In this document: one piece after another, positions 18,380-28,304 of the stretch
Layout of the letters: each line of letters opens with the position of its first letter
Position numbering within the stretch: position 1 is the stretch's first letter
Assembly: GCF_002250835.2 (NCBI RefSeq)
Contig: NZ_NOJY02000002.1
Coordinates: 124,001-188,000 of the forward strand
DNA length: 64,000 bases
From: Romboutsia weinsteinii
GTDB lineage: Bacteria > Bacillota > Clostridia > Peptostreptococcales > Peptostreptococcaceae
Direction: 5' to 3'
The notes under the pieces: model-generated
What the model was told of the DNA's origin: nothing
What the model saw: only the letters and a program-made list of their open reading frames with translations
Database searches by the model: none
Position numbers and translations under genes: made by a program

Positions 18380-18408
18380 AAATTCGCCTTAGTTTATAAG
18401 GCGAATTT
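18380..18408 (-). terminator. intrinsic terminator of the dnaG-rpoD operon
   Basis: The stem AAATTCGCCTTA / TAAGGCGAATTT lies 15 bases after the rpoD stop codon, followed on the minus strand by Ts. Confidence 0.8.
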
Positions 18409-18422
18409 ATTTTATCTATAAT

Positions 18423-19589
18423 TTAATCTAAGTAATCTCTAAGTTTTTTAGATCTACTTGGATGTCTTAATTTTCTTAAAGCCTTAGCTTCTATTTGTCT
18501 TATTCTTTCTCTAGTAACATCAAACTCTTTCCCTACTTCTTCAAGAGTTCTAGCTCTTCCATCTTCAAGCCCAAATCTTAGTTTTAATACTTTTTGCTCT
18601 CTTTCATTTAAAGAACCTAATACATCTTCTATTTGTTCTTTTAATAATGAGTATGCAGCAGCTTCTGCAGGTGCTGGAGCGTCATCATCTGGTATGAAGT
18701 CTCCTAAATGACTATCTTCTTCTTCACCTATTGGAGTTTCTAAAGAAACAGGATCTTGAGCTATCTTCATTATTTCTCTAACCTTATCTTCAGTCATTTC
18801 CATTTCTTTAGCTATTTCTTCAGGCTTAGGATCTCTACCTAGTTCTTGAAGAAGTTGTCTTGATACTCTTATTAATTTATTTATTGTTTCAACCATATGA
18901 ACTGGTATTCTTATTGTTCTTGCTTGGTCAGCTATAGCACGAGTTATAGCTTGTCTTATCCACCAAGTAGCATAAGTACTAAACTTAAATCCTTTTGTGT
19001 AGTCAAACTTTTCAACTGCCTTTATAAGACCAAGGTTTCCTTCTTGAATTAAATCTAAGAAAAGCATACCTCTTCCTACATATCTTTTAGCTATACTTAC
19101 AACAAGTCTTAAGTTAGCTTCAACTAATCTAGCTTTAGCCATTTCATCTCCAGCAAGCATTCTAGTTGCTAACTCTATTTCTTCATGCGGTTTAAGTAGA
19201 GGTATTTTTCCTATTTCTTTTAAGTACATTCTAACAGGATCATCTATACTTATTCCTTTAGGTAAAGATAAATCGATAGCTTCTAATTCCATCATTGACT
19301 CTTCTTTTGGAGCATCTTCTTCTGTACCTTCATCTAGATTATCCATATCTAAATCATCATCAGGTGTTGAGAAGTTCATATCAGCCTTATCATCTTTATT
19401 TTCAGTAACTTCTATACCTAAGTTTCCTAAGGTTACATAAAGATTTTCTACTTGATCTTTATCTAATTCAGTTTCAGAAAAAGCTTCCATTATTTCAGCA
19501 AGTGTAAGCGATCCTTGCTTTTTACCTTTTTCTATTAACGATTTTGCCGTTACTCTTTTTGATTCTTTTTTAGTAGTTTTATTTTCCAT
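18423..19589 (-). CDS. rpoD: primary sigma factor SigA/RpoD
   Basis: 388 residues. It has an N-terminal region 1.1-like domain and an acidic linker. Region 1.2 is '[14 protein letters not shown]', region 2 has '[18 protein letters not shown]', and region 4.2 is '[20 protein letters not shown]' followed by the conserved basic end. The start is ATG 19589, 7 nt after GGGAGG; an in-frame TTG two codons earlier is too close. It sits 16 bases after dnaG, the classic macromolecular synthesis operon. Confidence 0.95.
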   Translation of the reverse strand: MENKTTKKESKRVTAKSLIEKGKKQGSLTLAEIMEAFSETELDKDQVENLYVTLGNLGIEVTENKDDKADMNFSTPDDDLDMDNLDEGTEEDAPKEESMMELEAIDLSLPKGISIDDPVRMYLKEIGKIPLLKPHEEIELATRMLAGDEMAKARLVEANLRLVVSIAKRYVGRGMLFLDLIQEGNLGLIKAVEKFDYTKGFKFSTYATWWIRQAITRAIADQARTIRIPVHMVETINKLIRVSRQLLQELGRDPKPEEIAKEMEMTEDKVREIMKIAQDPVSLETPIGEEEDSHLGDFIPDDDAPAPAEAAAYSLLKEQIEDVLGSLNEREQKVLKLRFGLEDGRARTLEEVGKEFDVTRERIRQIEAKALRKLRHPSRSKKLRDYLD

Positions 19590-19605
19590 ACTCAAACCTC
19601 CCTTC

Positions 19606-21414
19606 TTATATGCTTTGTAACATTTTTCTTATCTCAACTATTTTTAAAGCAACTTCCATAATTTTAACATCTACCTCTTTCGCATCATAATTATTTTTGT
19701 TATTTTCAATATATCTTTGTTCTTCTAATAATCTATTCATATTTTCTTGAAGTCCATTTTTCTTAACATTTCTAATTATTTCATCTATACTCTTGACATC
19801 ACTACTATTTATACTATCTAATGATATAGAATCTAAATCTCTAATATATTCTTCGGATATGTTTAAACTATTTGTTTTGTCAATAGTTATTTTGTCCAAT
19901 TCTTGATTTTTAATTATATATTTTAAAATTTCTTTACTATCATTTAATAAGAAATTAGATTCATCTATCTTAAGTAATGCTGTTTGTCTCAGGTTTTTGC
20001 TATTTAACATTAATTTTATAAGAGTTTCTTCCACAAATTGCTTGCCCTTTTCTATTGCTTTAGGTTTTTCAATTACTGGAGTTTCTTTTTTATTTGAGTA
20101 TTTTTTATATTTATTATCGTAAGATTTATTGTAATTTTTTCCATATACTTCTCTTTTAATAGATTCAGTGCTTATATCTATAAGACTACTTAAGTATTTA
20201 GTGTAGTAATCTATTTCTACTGGACTTTTTAATTCCTTTATTATCTTAGATGCTTCCTTAGCAAACTTCACTCTCTCTTCATCTTTATTTAAATTAAAAG
20301 ATTTTTTAAGATGATTAATTTTATACTTTATGTAGTGAGTTGAAGCATCCATAGCCTTTTTAAATTCCTCAAGACCATGTTTTCTTATAAATTCATCTGG
20401 ATCTTTACAGTCTTTTAAGTCTAAAACCTTTACGTTTATACCTAACTTAACTAATATATCCATTGCTCTAAGGCTTGCATTAACTCCAGCATTATCTGAA
20501 TCGTATGAAATAATAGCAGTGTCTGCATATCTTTTTATCAAATGTCCTTGTTGTTCTGTCAAGGCTGTACCTAAAGTAGCTACTACATTTTTTATTCCAT
20601 ATTGATATATAGAAATTAAGTCCATATATCCTTCTACTAATACTACTGTTCTATCAACAATATTTTTTCTAGCAAAATTCAATCCATAAAGATTTAGCCT
20701 TTTGTTAAATATTAAAGTATCTGGTGAATTTAAATATTTTGGCACAGAATCATCTAATACTCTACCACCAAATCCAATCACATTTCCTCTATAATCAAAT
20801 ATTGGAAACATAACTCTGTTTCTAAATTTATCATAATACTTATTGCCTTCAGTTTTATGTGCAATTAGTCCGCACTCTACTAGTTCTTCTTTGCTGTATC
20901 CTTTTGATATTAGATAATTCATAAGGGAGTTCCAAGAATCTACTGCAAATCCTAACCCAAATGTTTTTATTATTTTATCATCAAGACCTCTTTTTCTTAA
21001 GTATTCATACCCTAGGTTTTTACTACTTAATAAATTAGAGAAATAAAATCTAGCTGCTTCAACATGGATGTCCTGAAATTTTTTAGACTTTTCTATTTTT
21101 ATTCTAGATTCTTCATTCATGTTAGTATTAATTTCTATACCATTTTTTCCAGCAAGTAATTTAACAGCATCCATAAAATCTAAATTTTCCATTTTCATAA
21201 CGAAGTTAATTACGTCTCCACCTTCGCCACAACCAAAACATTTATAAATCTGTTTTGATGAGTTTATATAAAATGATGGTGTCTTCTCACCATGAAATGG
21301 ACACAGTCCCTTATAATTTATTCCAGACTGTTTTATCGGCATATAATCTGATATTGTAGCTGCAATATCACATCTATTTTTTACTTCTTCAATCACATCT
21401 TTTATATCATTCAT
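19606..21414 (-). CDS. dnaG: DNA primase
   Basis: 602 residues. The N-terminal zinc finger has C..H and C..C ligands ('[11 protein letters not shown]', 'KCFGCGEGG', about residues 37-66). The TOPRIM domain follows with 'VLVEGYMD' and 'SYDSDNAG', the catalytic Glu and Asp motifs. The C-terminal helicase-binding region is divergent, as usual. It synthesises RNA primers for replication. The start ATG follows AAGGTGA; a TTGACA-n16-TAAAAT promoter lies at 21454-21481. Confidence 0.95.
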   Translation of the reverse strand: MNDIKDVIEEVKNRCDIAATISDYMPIKQSGINYKGLCPFHGEKTPSFYINSSKQIYKCFGCGEGGDVINFVMKMENLDFMDAVKLLAGKNGIEINTNMNEESRIKIEKSKKFQDIHVEAARFYFSNLLSSKNLGYEYLRKRGLDDKIIKTFGLGFAVDSWNSLMNYLISKGYSKEELVECGLIAHKTEGNKYYDKFRNRVMFPIFDYRGNVIGFGGRVLDDSVPKYLNSPDTLIFNKRLNLYGLNFARKNIVDRTVVLVEGYMDLISIYQYGIKNVVATLGTALTEQQGHLIKRYADTAIISYDSDNAGVNASLRAMDILVKLGINVKVLDLKDCKDPDEFIRKHGLEEFKKAMDASTHYIKYKINHLKKSFNLNKDEERVKFAKEASKIIKELKSPVEIDYYTKYLSSLIDISTESIKREVYGKNYNKSYDNKYKKYSNKKETPVIEKPKAIEKGKQFVEETLIKLMLNSKNLRQTALLKIDESNFLLNDSKEILKYIIKNQELDKITIDKTNSLNISEEYIRDLDSISLDSINSSDVKSIDEIIRNVKKNGLQENMNRLLEEQRYIENNKNNYDAKEVDVKIMEVALKIVEIRKMLQSI

Positions 21415-21453
21415 ATTATCACCTTCTGGTGCAATTTTTGTGTTAACATATCT

Positions 21454-21481
21454 ATTTTACATTATATTGCAAATTTGTCAA
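21454..21481 (-). promoter_or_regulatory. candidate sigma-A promoter of dnaG-rpoD
   Basis: -35 TTGACA (21481-21476), 16-nt spacer, -10 TAAAAT (21459-21454), about 40 bases upstream of the dnaG start codon. Confidence 0.5.
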
Positions 21482-21524
21482 ATGTTCATTATACAGAATT
21501 CGACTTTTTTTGTTAATATCCTTC

Positions 21525-21689
21525 TTATATTTTATTTTTTTTATTTATTTTAAGGATTTTTTTGATATTAACTCTTAAATTTTGACAATCACGGTTTTCA
21601 ATCAACCATTCTCGTAGTTTAATCTTTCCTTTTTGGTTTGTATTTACACCTATTTTTATCTTAAAAATAAACTTTTTTTGAAATTTCAT
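21525..21689 (-). other. possible small open reading frame (54 codons), doubtful
   Basis: The roughly 400-base gap between dnaG and folK holds a frame from ATG 21689 to TAA 21525 with an internally protein-like stretch ('KIKLREWLIENRDCQNL'). It has no ribosome binding site, and its ends are lysine-rich low-complexity sequence. It may be a gene remnant or chance. The rest of the gap (dnaG promoter, folK terminator) holds nothing else I recognise. Confidence 0.2.
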
Positions 21690-21759
21690 ATTTTTATATT
21701 TTATAATATTTTCATAATTTTATCCCCTATTTACTAAGTTTAAAATATGTATTAAAATA

Positions 21760-21807
21760 CAAAAAAATATCTATAAATAGGATTTTTAAAATTCTATTTA
21801 TAGATAT
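21760..21807 (-). terminator. intrinsic terminator of the pab-fol operon
   Basis: 14-bp arms 21767-21780 and 21794-21807 (ATATCTATAAATAG and its complement) are followed on the minus strand by a run of Ts. It lies just after folK. Confidence 0.8.
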
Positions 21808-21815
21808 CTTTATTT

Positions 21816-22307
21816 TTAGGCAATAATAAATTCTTTTACCTCTGACTTTTCTTTATTTGTTAAATTTTCTAGATATAACCTTATACTTTTATTTTCAATA
21901 GAAAGATTCTCATCTAAGTCCATAAGTGGAATAAGTACAAATGCACGATCTTGAATTCTAGGATGAGGTATTTCTAAGTCTTCACATTTTAGTTTAATAT
22001 CATTGAAAAATAATATATCAACATCAATAGTTCTTGGTCCCCATCTTATTACTCTTTCTCTATGAAGCTTTTGTTCTACTTCTTGACATACCATTAAAAG
22101 TTCTTCAGGCGATATAGTTGTTTCTATCTCAACGCACATATTTAGGAAATCATCTTGTTCAGTATAGCCCCAAGCTTTAGTTTCATATAATTTTGACTTT
22201 TTACTTATTGTTATAGAATCATTATCATTTAGTATTTCACAGGCACATTTTAAATTATTTAGTCTGTCACCCATATTAGTTCCTATACCTAAGTAAGCTT
22301 TATTCAT
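21816..22307 (-). CDS. folK: 2-amino-4-hydroxy-6-hydroxymethyldihydropteridine pyrophosphokinase
   Basis: 163 residues. It transfers pyrophosphate from ATP to the pterin in folate synthesis. The N-terminal 'YLGIGTNMGDR' and the signature 'RWGPRTIDVDILFF' with catalytic Asp pair are present. The start overlaps the end of folB by 8 bases, so it is translationally coupled as the last gene of the operon. Confidence 0.93.
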   Translation of the reverse strand: MNKAYLGIGTNMGDRLNNLKCACEILNDNDSITISKKSKLYETKAWGYTEQDDFLNMCVEIETTISPEELLMVCQEVEQKLHRERVIRWGPRTIDVDILFFNDIKLKCEDLEIPHPRIQDRAFVLIPLMDLDENLSIENKSIRLYLENLTNKEKSEVKEFIIA

Positions 22308-22665
22308 CTCTACTTCTCCTTATTTCAACTCCAAAGTAGTCATATATACCATTTACAGGCGCTTCTGGCTTTCTAACTCTCACCATTAATCCATTTATAA
22401 GTTCAAATTTTTCTAATACTTCTTTACATATATCTTCAGCTAAAGCTTCTATAAGATTAAATCTTTTCTCTTGAACAATAAATTTAGCAACTTCATATAC
22501 ATCTGCATAGCTAACAGATTTGTTCATATCATCGCTTACACCAGCTTCTTTTGTATCTAAATAAAGTTCCATATCTATAAAGAACTTTTGTCCAAGTACT
22601 GCTTCTTCCTTTAATACTCCATGGTATCCATAAAATCCTAAGTTACTTAATAATATTTTATCCAT
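22300..22665 (-). CDS. folB: dihydroneopterin aldolase
   Basis: 121 residues, the usual length. It cleaves dihydroneopterin to hydroxymethyldihydropterin. The family start 'LSNLGFYGYHGVLKEE' and the catalytic Lys near the end ('VRVRKPEAPV') are present. It lies 9 bases after folP and overlaps folK. Confidence 0.93.
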   Translation of the reverse strand: MDKILLSNLGFYGYHGVLKEEAVLGQKFFIDMELYLDTKEAGVSDDMNKSVSYADVYEVAKFIVQEKRFNLIEALAEDICKEVLEKFELINGLMVRVRKPEAPVNGIYDYFGVEIRRSRDE

Positions 22666-22674
22666 CTTTCAAAC

Positions 22675-23466
22675 CTACCCTCTATATATAGCATCTGCCA
22701 TTTGAGCAGCCTTTAAATTTTCTTTTACATCATGTACCCTTACTATATCTACACCATCTCTTATTCCTAGTACAGTAGTAGCTATAGTGCCTTCTACTCT
22801 TTCCTTAGGTTCAACATTAAGTACATTTCCTATTACAGATTTTCTAGATGTTCCAAGTAATATAGGATATCCTAAATCATTTAATTCACCTAATCTTTTT
22901 AATACTTCTAAGTTTTGTTCAAAAGTCTTACCAAATCCTATCCCTGGATCAAGCACTATTTTTTCTTTCTTTATTCCAGCATCGATTCCTAGTTCGATAC
23001 TTTCCTGTAGAAAGTCCTTTATACTTTCCATTATATCTTTATCATAATCTGTACCATCTTGATTATGCATAATACACACGTATGCATTGTGTTTAGCTAT
23101 TGTTTTAGCCATATTCTTATCTTTTCTAAGTCCCCATACATCATTGATCATTTCTACACCTAAGTTTAAAGCAGCTTCTGCTACTTCTGATTTATATGTA
23201 TCTACTGATATGGGTACATTTATCTCTTCTTTTAATCTTTTTATAACTGGTAATATTCTTGATGATTCCTCTTTTGCATCTACATATTTGTGACCTGGTC
23301 GAGTTGATTCGCCACCCAAGTCTACTATGTCCGCACCAGATTCAACCATTTCTTTTGCATGATTTACAGCAATATCTACATTGCTGTAATCTCCCCCATC
23401 AGAGAAGCTATCTGGAGTAACATTTAATATTCCCATTATATAAGTTTTTTTACCATAATCAAACAT
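22675..23466 (-). CDS. folP: dihydropteroate synthase
   Basis: About 263 residues. It joins p-aminobenzoate to the activated pterin, the step blocked by sulfonamides. The signatures 'GILNVTPDSFSDGG' and 'VDLGGESTRPGH' are intact, and the C-terminal 'RVHDVKENLKA' is present. The start ATG 23466 follows GAGGAG; an upstream in-frame TTG would overlap that site. Confidence 0.94.
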   Translation of the reverse strand: MFDYGKKTYIMGILNVTPDSFSDGGDYSNVDIAVNHAKEMVESGADIVDLGGESTRPGHKYVDAKEESSRILPVIKRLKEEINVPISVDTYKSEVAEAALNLGVEMINDVWGLRKDKNMAKTIAKHNAYVCIMHNQDGTDYDKDIMESIKDFLQESIELGIDAGIKKEKIVLDPGIGFGKTFEQNLEVLKRLGELNDLGYPILLGTSRKSVIGNVLNVEPKERVEGTIATTVLGIRDGVDIVRVHDVKENLKAAQMADAIYRG

Positions 23467-23482
23467 ATTCTCTCTCCTCAAA

Positions 23483-24055
23483 TTATCTCATATTTATTAA
23501 ACTTAAGGCTTCTGATCTTGAAGATATATCTTTTTCAAATATTCCTCTTACTGCTGAAGTTACAGTTTTTGATCCTGGTTTTTTAACACCTCTCATTGTC
23601 ATACACATGTGTTCAGCTTCTACTACTACCACTACACCATATGGCTCTAGCTCTTTCATTATAATATCTGCTGCATCCTTTGTTATTCTCTCTTGTAATT
23701 GAGGCTTTTTAGCTAAAGTTTCAATTACTCTAGCAAGCTTAGAAAGTCCTGTAAGCTTTCCACCCTTCGGTATATATGCTATATGAGCCTTTCCAAAGAA
23801 TGGAACTAGATGATGTTCACAACAAGAATAAAATGATATATCTTTTACTACTACCATCTCTTCATGCTTTTCATCTTGGAATAATACCTTTAAGTGATCT
23901 TTTGGGTCTTCATGAATCCCTGAGAAAATCTCTTCATACATTCTTGCTACTCTATCTGGAGTATCTATAAGACCCTCTCTATCTGGATTTTCTCCAATAG
24001 CTTCCAATATATCTCTAACGGCTCTTTTTATTTTATCTCTATCTACATTACTCAT
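23483..24055 (-). CDS. folE: GTP cyclohydrolase I
   Basis: 190 residues. It converts GTP to dihydroneopterin triphosphate, the first pterin step. The zinc and active-site residues are visible in '[20 protein letters not shown]' and '[11 protein letters not shown]'. It is preceded by AAGGGGGT and lies 17 bases after the nucleotidyltransferase-like gene. Confidence 0.94.
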   Translation of the reverse strand: MSNVDRDKIKRAVRDILEAIGENPDREGLIDTPDRVARMYEEIFSGIHEDPKDHLKVLFQDEKHEEMVVVKDISFYSCCEHHLVPFFGKAHIAYIPKGGKLTGLSKLARVIETLAKKPQLQERITKDAADIIMKELEPYGVVVVVEAEHMCMTMRGVKKPGSKTVTSAVRGIFEKDISSRSEALSLINMR

Positions 24056-24072
24056 TGGTTTGACCCCCTTGG

Positions 24073-24747
24073 CTAGTAAGTTATATTTTTAAATATATAA
24101 TCGCAAACTATCAACAAATCTTCATAATTATAAGATTTATTGACATCTAATAATAAGTTGAAAATGTCTTTGTCTTCAACCTCTAATTCTTTTACTAATT
24201 TTTTATCTTTAGGTATCCATTTATCATTTATGCTAAAGCATGCAACTATTATATCCCTTAAGTATAAATTCGTCAAAAACTCATATTCGAACTTGTTAAA
24301 TTTTTCTCTATCTTTTAATCTACTTACTTTAGAGTATATATCATCTTTTATCGCTTTTTTTTCTTCATTTGATAACTTATTGGGACCCTTTTTATATTCT
24401 TCCTTGCAAGTATATATTATACCATTTGCAACTTCATTTTTGTCATATACTACTTTTGCATTCTTCATTTCATTTAAGAAAAAATACTCTTTACTAGCTA
24501 TAAATTTATTCATACCATCTTTAGAAAAATAGCTTATATCAAATTCTAAATCTTGTATTTCCTTATTTTCTCTGACTTGATCTTCTATTTGGTCACAAAG
24601 AACAAATAAATCTATGTCATTTACTTTTATACCCTCATCATCCAAATTTAAATCTTTACTTGAACCAACTAAGAATATGCATTGAGTAGTACTATCTCTT
24701 TTTATTTTTTCTATTTCTACATTATATAGATTATAAATATTGTTCAT
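24073..24747 (-). CDS. nucleotidyltransferase-like protein inside the folate operon
   Basis: 224 residues. The N-terminal half looks like a minimal nucleotidyltransferase fold: 'FLVGSS' near residue 25, the Asp pair in 'NDIDLFVL' (about 43-50), and a third acidic strand 'FDISYF' (about 70). The C-terminal half is helical and charged. It sits between pabC and folE with gaps of 26 and 17 bases, so it is co-transcribed. It is not one of the known folate enzymes. The role is unknown; it could modify a nucleotide or small molecule. Confidence 0.6.
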   Translation of the reverse strand: MNNIYNLYNVEIEKIKRDSTTQCIFLVGSSKDLNLDDEGIKVNDIDLFVLCDQIEDQVRENKEIQDLEFDISYFSKDGMNKFIASKEYFFLNEMKNAKVVYDKNEVANGIIYTCKEEYKKGPNKLSNEEKKAIKDDIYSKVSRLKDREKFNKFEYEFLTNLYLRDIIVACFSINDKWIPKDKKLVKELEVEDKDIFNLLLDVNKSYNYEDLLIVCDYIFKNITY

Positions 24748-24773
24748 TTTTAATTCTCCTATGCGGGATATAA

Positions 24774-25511
24774 TTAAATAAATTTGCAGATATTGTTAAA
24801 TATTTCATTTTCTTTTTCATAGGCTACTTTATCAATTTTAACAACCTTCATAACCTTCATCAAACTATTGCTTATAAACACAAAGTCAAAATCCTTTATT
24901 TCTGATATTTCTATTTTTTTCTCTATTATCTCTGTATCTAATTCTTCGCAAATGTCTATAATCCTTCTCCTCATAGTACCTTTTAGTATTGGTAGTTCAG
25001 ATGTTGGAGTATATACTTTATTATCTTTTATGAAAAATATATTACTCATTGAACACTCTAGTATTTTACCGTTCATATCTAAAAATATACCATCATCAAA
25101 TCCAAGATTGCTAGCGTGGTTTTTGGTATAAATATTTTCAAAGTAATTGGTAGTCTTATGTCTATAAAGCACACTATCTCCTCTTTTTATAGGTGATATA
25201 GTTAATTTAAATCCTTTTTCATAAGAATCATTATTATATACAATATCTCTAGTTGAGATATTAAATCCTTCATCAAACACAGTCAATCTTAATGCTTTAT
25301 TTTTAATATTATTATCTTTAATATAGCCTAATACTTGATTACTTAAATAATCTTTATCGTAGTCTATATTTAATTTTAATTCTTTTATTGAGTTATATAT
25401 TCTATTCATATGTAAATCTAATTCTATAGGTTTTTCATCAACTCTGATAGTTTCAAATACACCCATACCAAATTTACATAATCCACTCTCAAAAGATACT
25501 TTACTCTTCAT
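24774..25511 (-). CDS. pabC: aminodeoxychorismate lyase
   Basis: 245 residues, a fold-type IV PLP enzyme. 'HKTTNYFENIY' holds the likely PLP lysine, and 'LECSMSNIFF' and 'LKGTMRRRI' are the usual cofactor-binding motifs. It releases pyruvate from aminodeoxychorismate to give p-aminobenzoate. It overlaps the end of pabB, and D-amino-acid or branched-chain transaminase is less likely given the operon. Confidence 0.88.
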   Translation of the reverse strand: MKSKVSFESGLCKFGMGVFETIRVDEKPIELDLHMNRIYNSIKELKLNIDYDKDYLSNQVLGYIKDNNIKNKALRLTVFDEGFNISTRDIVYNNDSYEKGFKLTISPIKRGDSVLYRHKTTNYFENIYTKNHASNLGFDDGIFLDMNGKILECSMSNIFFIKDNKVYTPTSELPILKGTMRRRIIDICEELDTEIIEKKIEISEIKDFDFVFISNSLMKVMKVVKIDKVAYEKENEIFNNICKFI

Positions 25512-26850
25512 AATAACCTCTTAGAGCCCTCATAATAGATTGTGCTTTATCTAAAGTCTCTTGGTATTCTTCAGATGGGTCTGAATCCCAAGTCATACCT
25601 CCTCCAACTTGGAAATGCACTTTTTGTTCTTTTTTTACAATAGTTCTGATTGCTATATTTAAGTCCATATCACCATCAAATCCAATATATCCAATTGAAC
25701 CTGTATATACATTTCTTTGAGTTGGTTCTAATTCATCAATTATTTCCATTGCTCTTATCTTTGGAGCGCCTGTTATAGATCCACCTGGGAAAGTAGCTTT
25801 TATGACATCTATGCTATCCTTATTATCTTGTAGCTCTCCTACTACTGTTGCTACTAAATGATTTACATTTGTATAAGGCTCAATCACAAATAATTCAGGA
25901 ACCTTAACGCTTCCTATTTTTGATATTCTTCCAATATCATTTCTCTCTAAATCTACTATCATCAGTAACTCAGCTTTATCCTTTTCGCTATTTTTCAACT
26001 CTTCTTGTAGCCTTAGATCTTCTTCTTTTGTCTTACCTCTTGGTCTTGTTCCCTTTATAGGCCTTGCCTCTATTTTTCTATCTATACATTTTATAAATCT
26101 CTCTGGTGAGTTAGATAATACGTGTACACCATCAAAGTTTAAAAATGCTCCAAAAGGTGCGGGACTGAACCTTCTTAAATCCCTATAAAGCTCATAGCTA
26201 GAAAGGTTTGTTTCTCCAGTAAATCTCTGAGTTAAATTTGCTTGATATATATCCCCTTGCTTTATATAATCTCTAACTTTATTGACAGAGTTTTTAAATT
26301 CATCCTTAGTAAAGTTTGATGATAATTTTACAGGCTTTACTTCTTTTTCTTCATAACAAATAGAATCTATTCCATTTTCCTCAGCAAGCTTAATTTTAGA
26401 TTCTACAATCGATAATACATTTTTTTCCTCATCATCATTTATTCCAGGAGTTGCTATATAAGTTTTATTTTCTAAGTGGTCTACTACCACTACATAATTA
26501 TATAATCCAAAGTATAAATCATATACATCAGTATCATCTATAGCAGTCCTTGGAAGCTTTTCAATATAGTTTCCTAGGTCATAAGATAAATAGCCTACTG
26601 CCCCTCCTATAAAAGGAAGATCACTATCATTATTAACCTTATATTGTTCAAGTTCAAATTTTAATTTATCTAAAGGATTCTCATCACTTTCTTTATATTT
26701 TAATACTTTAAATGGATTACTACTTATAAAAGAATAGCGCCCTAATTTTTTTGCATCCATAGCACTATCTAGTATAAAGCTATTATTCTCATCTTTAAAT
26801 ATAGTGAAAATCTCAAAGGAATTTAATTTAGTATATATTTCTTTAATCAT
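25501..26850 (-). CDS. pabB: aminodeoxychorismate synthase component I
   Basis: 449 residues of the chorismate-binding TrpE/PabB family. 'PIKGTRPRG' has the Lys that marks PabB (anthranilate synthase has PIAGT), and 'FPGGSITGAPK' and 'RNDIGR' are intact. It uses ammonia from PabA to aminate chorismate. It follows pabA by one base and overlaps pabC. Confidence 0.93.
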   Translation of the reverse strand: MIKEIYTKLNSFEIFTIFKDENNSFILDSAMDAKKLGRYSFISSNPFKVLKYKESDENPLDKLKFELEQYKVNNDSDLPFIGGAVGYLSYDLGNYIEKLPRTAIDDTDVYDLYFGLYNYVVVVDHLENKTYIATPGINDDEEKNVLSIVESKIKLAEENGIDSICYEEKEVKPVKLSSNFTKDEFKNSVNKVRDYIKQGDIYQANLTQRFTGETNLSSYELYRDLRRFSPAPFGAFLNFDGVHVLSNSPERFIKCIDRKIEARPIKGTRPRGKTKEEDLRLQEELKNSEKDKAELLMIVDLERNDIGRISKIGSVKVPELFVIEPYTNVNHLVATVVGELQDNKDSIDVIKATFPGGSITGAPKIRAMEIIDELEPTQRNVYTGSIGYIGFDGDMDLNIAIRTIVKKEQKVHFQVGGGMTWDSDPSEEYQETLDKAQSIMRALRGYYEE

Positions 26851-26851
26851 A

Positions 26852-27436
26852 TTATATATTTACTCCCTCTCTCGCTCTTTTTATAAAGTTTCTAAGTATA
26901 TCATGACCTTGTTCTGATAAAATAGCTTCTGGGTGGAATTGTACCCCTTCTATAAGGTAATCTTTATGTCTTAGTCCCATTATTTCACCTTCTTTAGTAA
27001 GTGCAGTAACTTCTAACTCATCAGGCAAACTATAATTATCCACAACTAAAGAATGGTATCTAGTTACATTTAACGGGTTATTAAGCCCCTTAAATACACC
27101 CTTATCTATGTGATTAATACTATGAACCTTACCATGCACCGGTTTATTTGCTCTTACTACTTTCCCTCCAAAGGCATGTCCTATTGTTTGGTGACCTAAG
27201 CATATACCAAGTATTGGCTTTTTTCCCTTAAAATTATCTACTACATCTAGACATATCCCCGACTCAGTTGGAGAACATGGTCCTGGAGATAATACTATTA
27301 TTTCTGGATTCATTTTTTCAATATCTGTAATGTTTATTTCATCGTTTCTTTTTACAACTACTTCTTCACCTAGCTCACCAATATATTGTACAAGGTTGTA
27401 AACAAATGAGTCATAATTGTCTATCATAAGGATCAT
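26852..27436 (-). CDS. pabA: aminodeoxychorismate synthase component II (glutamine amidotransferase)
   Basis: 194 residues. The class I amidotransferase triad is present: Cys in 'GICLGHQTIGHAFGG', and His and Glu in 'QFHPEAILSE'. The N-terminus 'MILMIDNYDSFVYNL' is the family start; ATG 27436 is 9 nt after AGGAGG, so the upstream in-frame ATG is discarded. It is the first gene of the pab-fol operon. It may also serve anthranilate synthase, as PabA does in some Firmicutes. Confidence 0.93.
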   Translation of the reverse strand: MILMIDNYDSFVYNLVQYIGELGEEVVVKRNDEINITDIEKMNPEIIVLSPGPCSPTESGICLDVVDNFKGKKPILGICLGHQTIGHAFGGKVVRANKPVHGKVHSINHIDKGVFKGLNNPLNVTRYHSLVVDNYSLPDELEVTALTKEGEIMGLRHKDYLIEGVQFHPEAILSEQGHDILRNFIKRAREGVNI

Positions 27437-27671
27437 AAATAATAGCCTCCTAAAATTCTTTTTATACATTTTATATATTCTATATAGTTTGCAAAAATCA
27501 TTTTATTTTGAGATATAAAATAAATTTGTGTTATTATATATGATTAATTATATATTTTATTAGAAATCTGTGTCAACATAGACTGTCTTGATGATATTTA
27601 GACATAAGTAATAAGTATATTCTTAATAGGTTAGTAAAAAATAATATTAAATTTAACTTGGAGGTTTTAAC

Positions 27672-27851
27672 ATGAATAGATACGTAATTATTAGATCAGA
27701 TACTAAGTCTATATCACCTCCTCTATCAGAAAAAGAGGCTATTAAAAAACTTAAAGAATACGATATGCAAGGTATTACTAGTTATTTAGTATACAGTAAT
27801 AAATACTTAGACTTTGATTATATTAACAAATCAAATATTTATGAAGGGTAA
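27672..27851 (+). CDS. small conserved-looking protein, 59 residues, function unknown
   Basis: The ATG follows TTGGAGG at the correct distance. The 59-residue product (starts MNRYVIIRSDTKS, ends NKSNIYEG) has mixed alpha/beta character and no signal peptide. A strong terminator starts 13 bases after its stop. It is divergent from pabA. The composition and signals support a real gene; I do not recognise a family. Confidence 0.6.
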   Translation: MNRYVIIRSDTKSISPPLSEKEAIKKLKEYDMQGITSYLVYSNKYLDFDYINKSNIYEG

Positions 27852-27863
27852 ACTTAACACATC

Positions 27864-27888
27864 AAAAAGGAGCTAACAGCTCCTTTTT
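27864..27888. terminator. bidirectional terminator overlapping a stop codon
   Basis: A perfect 11-bp stem AAAAAGGAGCT / AGCTCCTTTTT has a 3-nt loop. On the minus strand the stop codon of the 107-residue gene begins inside the hairpin, so its last codons form the stem. Confidence 0.85.
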
Positions 27889-28196
27889 GCCAACTTACAA
27901 CCAGAATTGTAATACTTCTCTTTTTTTCCTTTTCTTTTTCTTGTAGTTAGTAATTCGTTGATTTTATTAATATAGAAATCATCTTCACTTAACCTTATGA
28001 GACTAGCAAGATAATACCCATCTGTACTTTTCGGTACTTTTTTATTAAGGACTAAATCAATAGCTGTCTTAGCTGCATCAAAATGTCTTAGATGCGTATG
28101 ACCCTCTTGAAAACTTTTTTTAGTATTATAAGCTACATAACCTTCTTTCACTTGGAAAATTATAAACTCTTTTTTTTCATATATTTTATTATACAT
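27873..28196 (-). CDS. conserved hypothetical protein, 107 residues
   Basis: Soluble and basic at the C-terminus (TTRKRKGKKEK). The central part has 'GYVAYNTKKSFQEGHTHLRHFDAAKTAIDLV', residues 18-48. The start has AAAGGA about 8 nt upstream. Its last codons lie in the terminator hairpin at 27864-27888. I recall similar short clostridial proteins without known function but cannot verify this; no function is assigned. Confidence 0.6.
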   Translation of the reverse strand: MYNKIYEKKEFIIFQVKEGYVAYNTKKSFQEGHTHLRHFDAAKTAIDLVLNKKVPKSTDGYYLASLIRLSEDDFYINKINELLTTRKRKGKKEKYYNSGCKLAKRSC

Positions 28197-28304
28197 TTAA
28201 TCAATCCTTTTCAAGATAGTCTTATTATTATAATATTAATATATATGAAAATTGTTTATACTTTTTGCCAATTAAAAGATTAAATTTATATTAAATTATA
28301 CTTT

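Noticed and set aside
25501-27436. Anthranilate synthase (trpE/trpG) reading of this gene pair
   Set aside because: The PabB-specific PIKGT motif and the downstream pabC and folate genes indicate p-aminobenzoate synthesis; the amidotransferase could still be shared.
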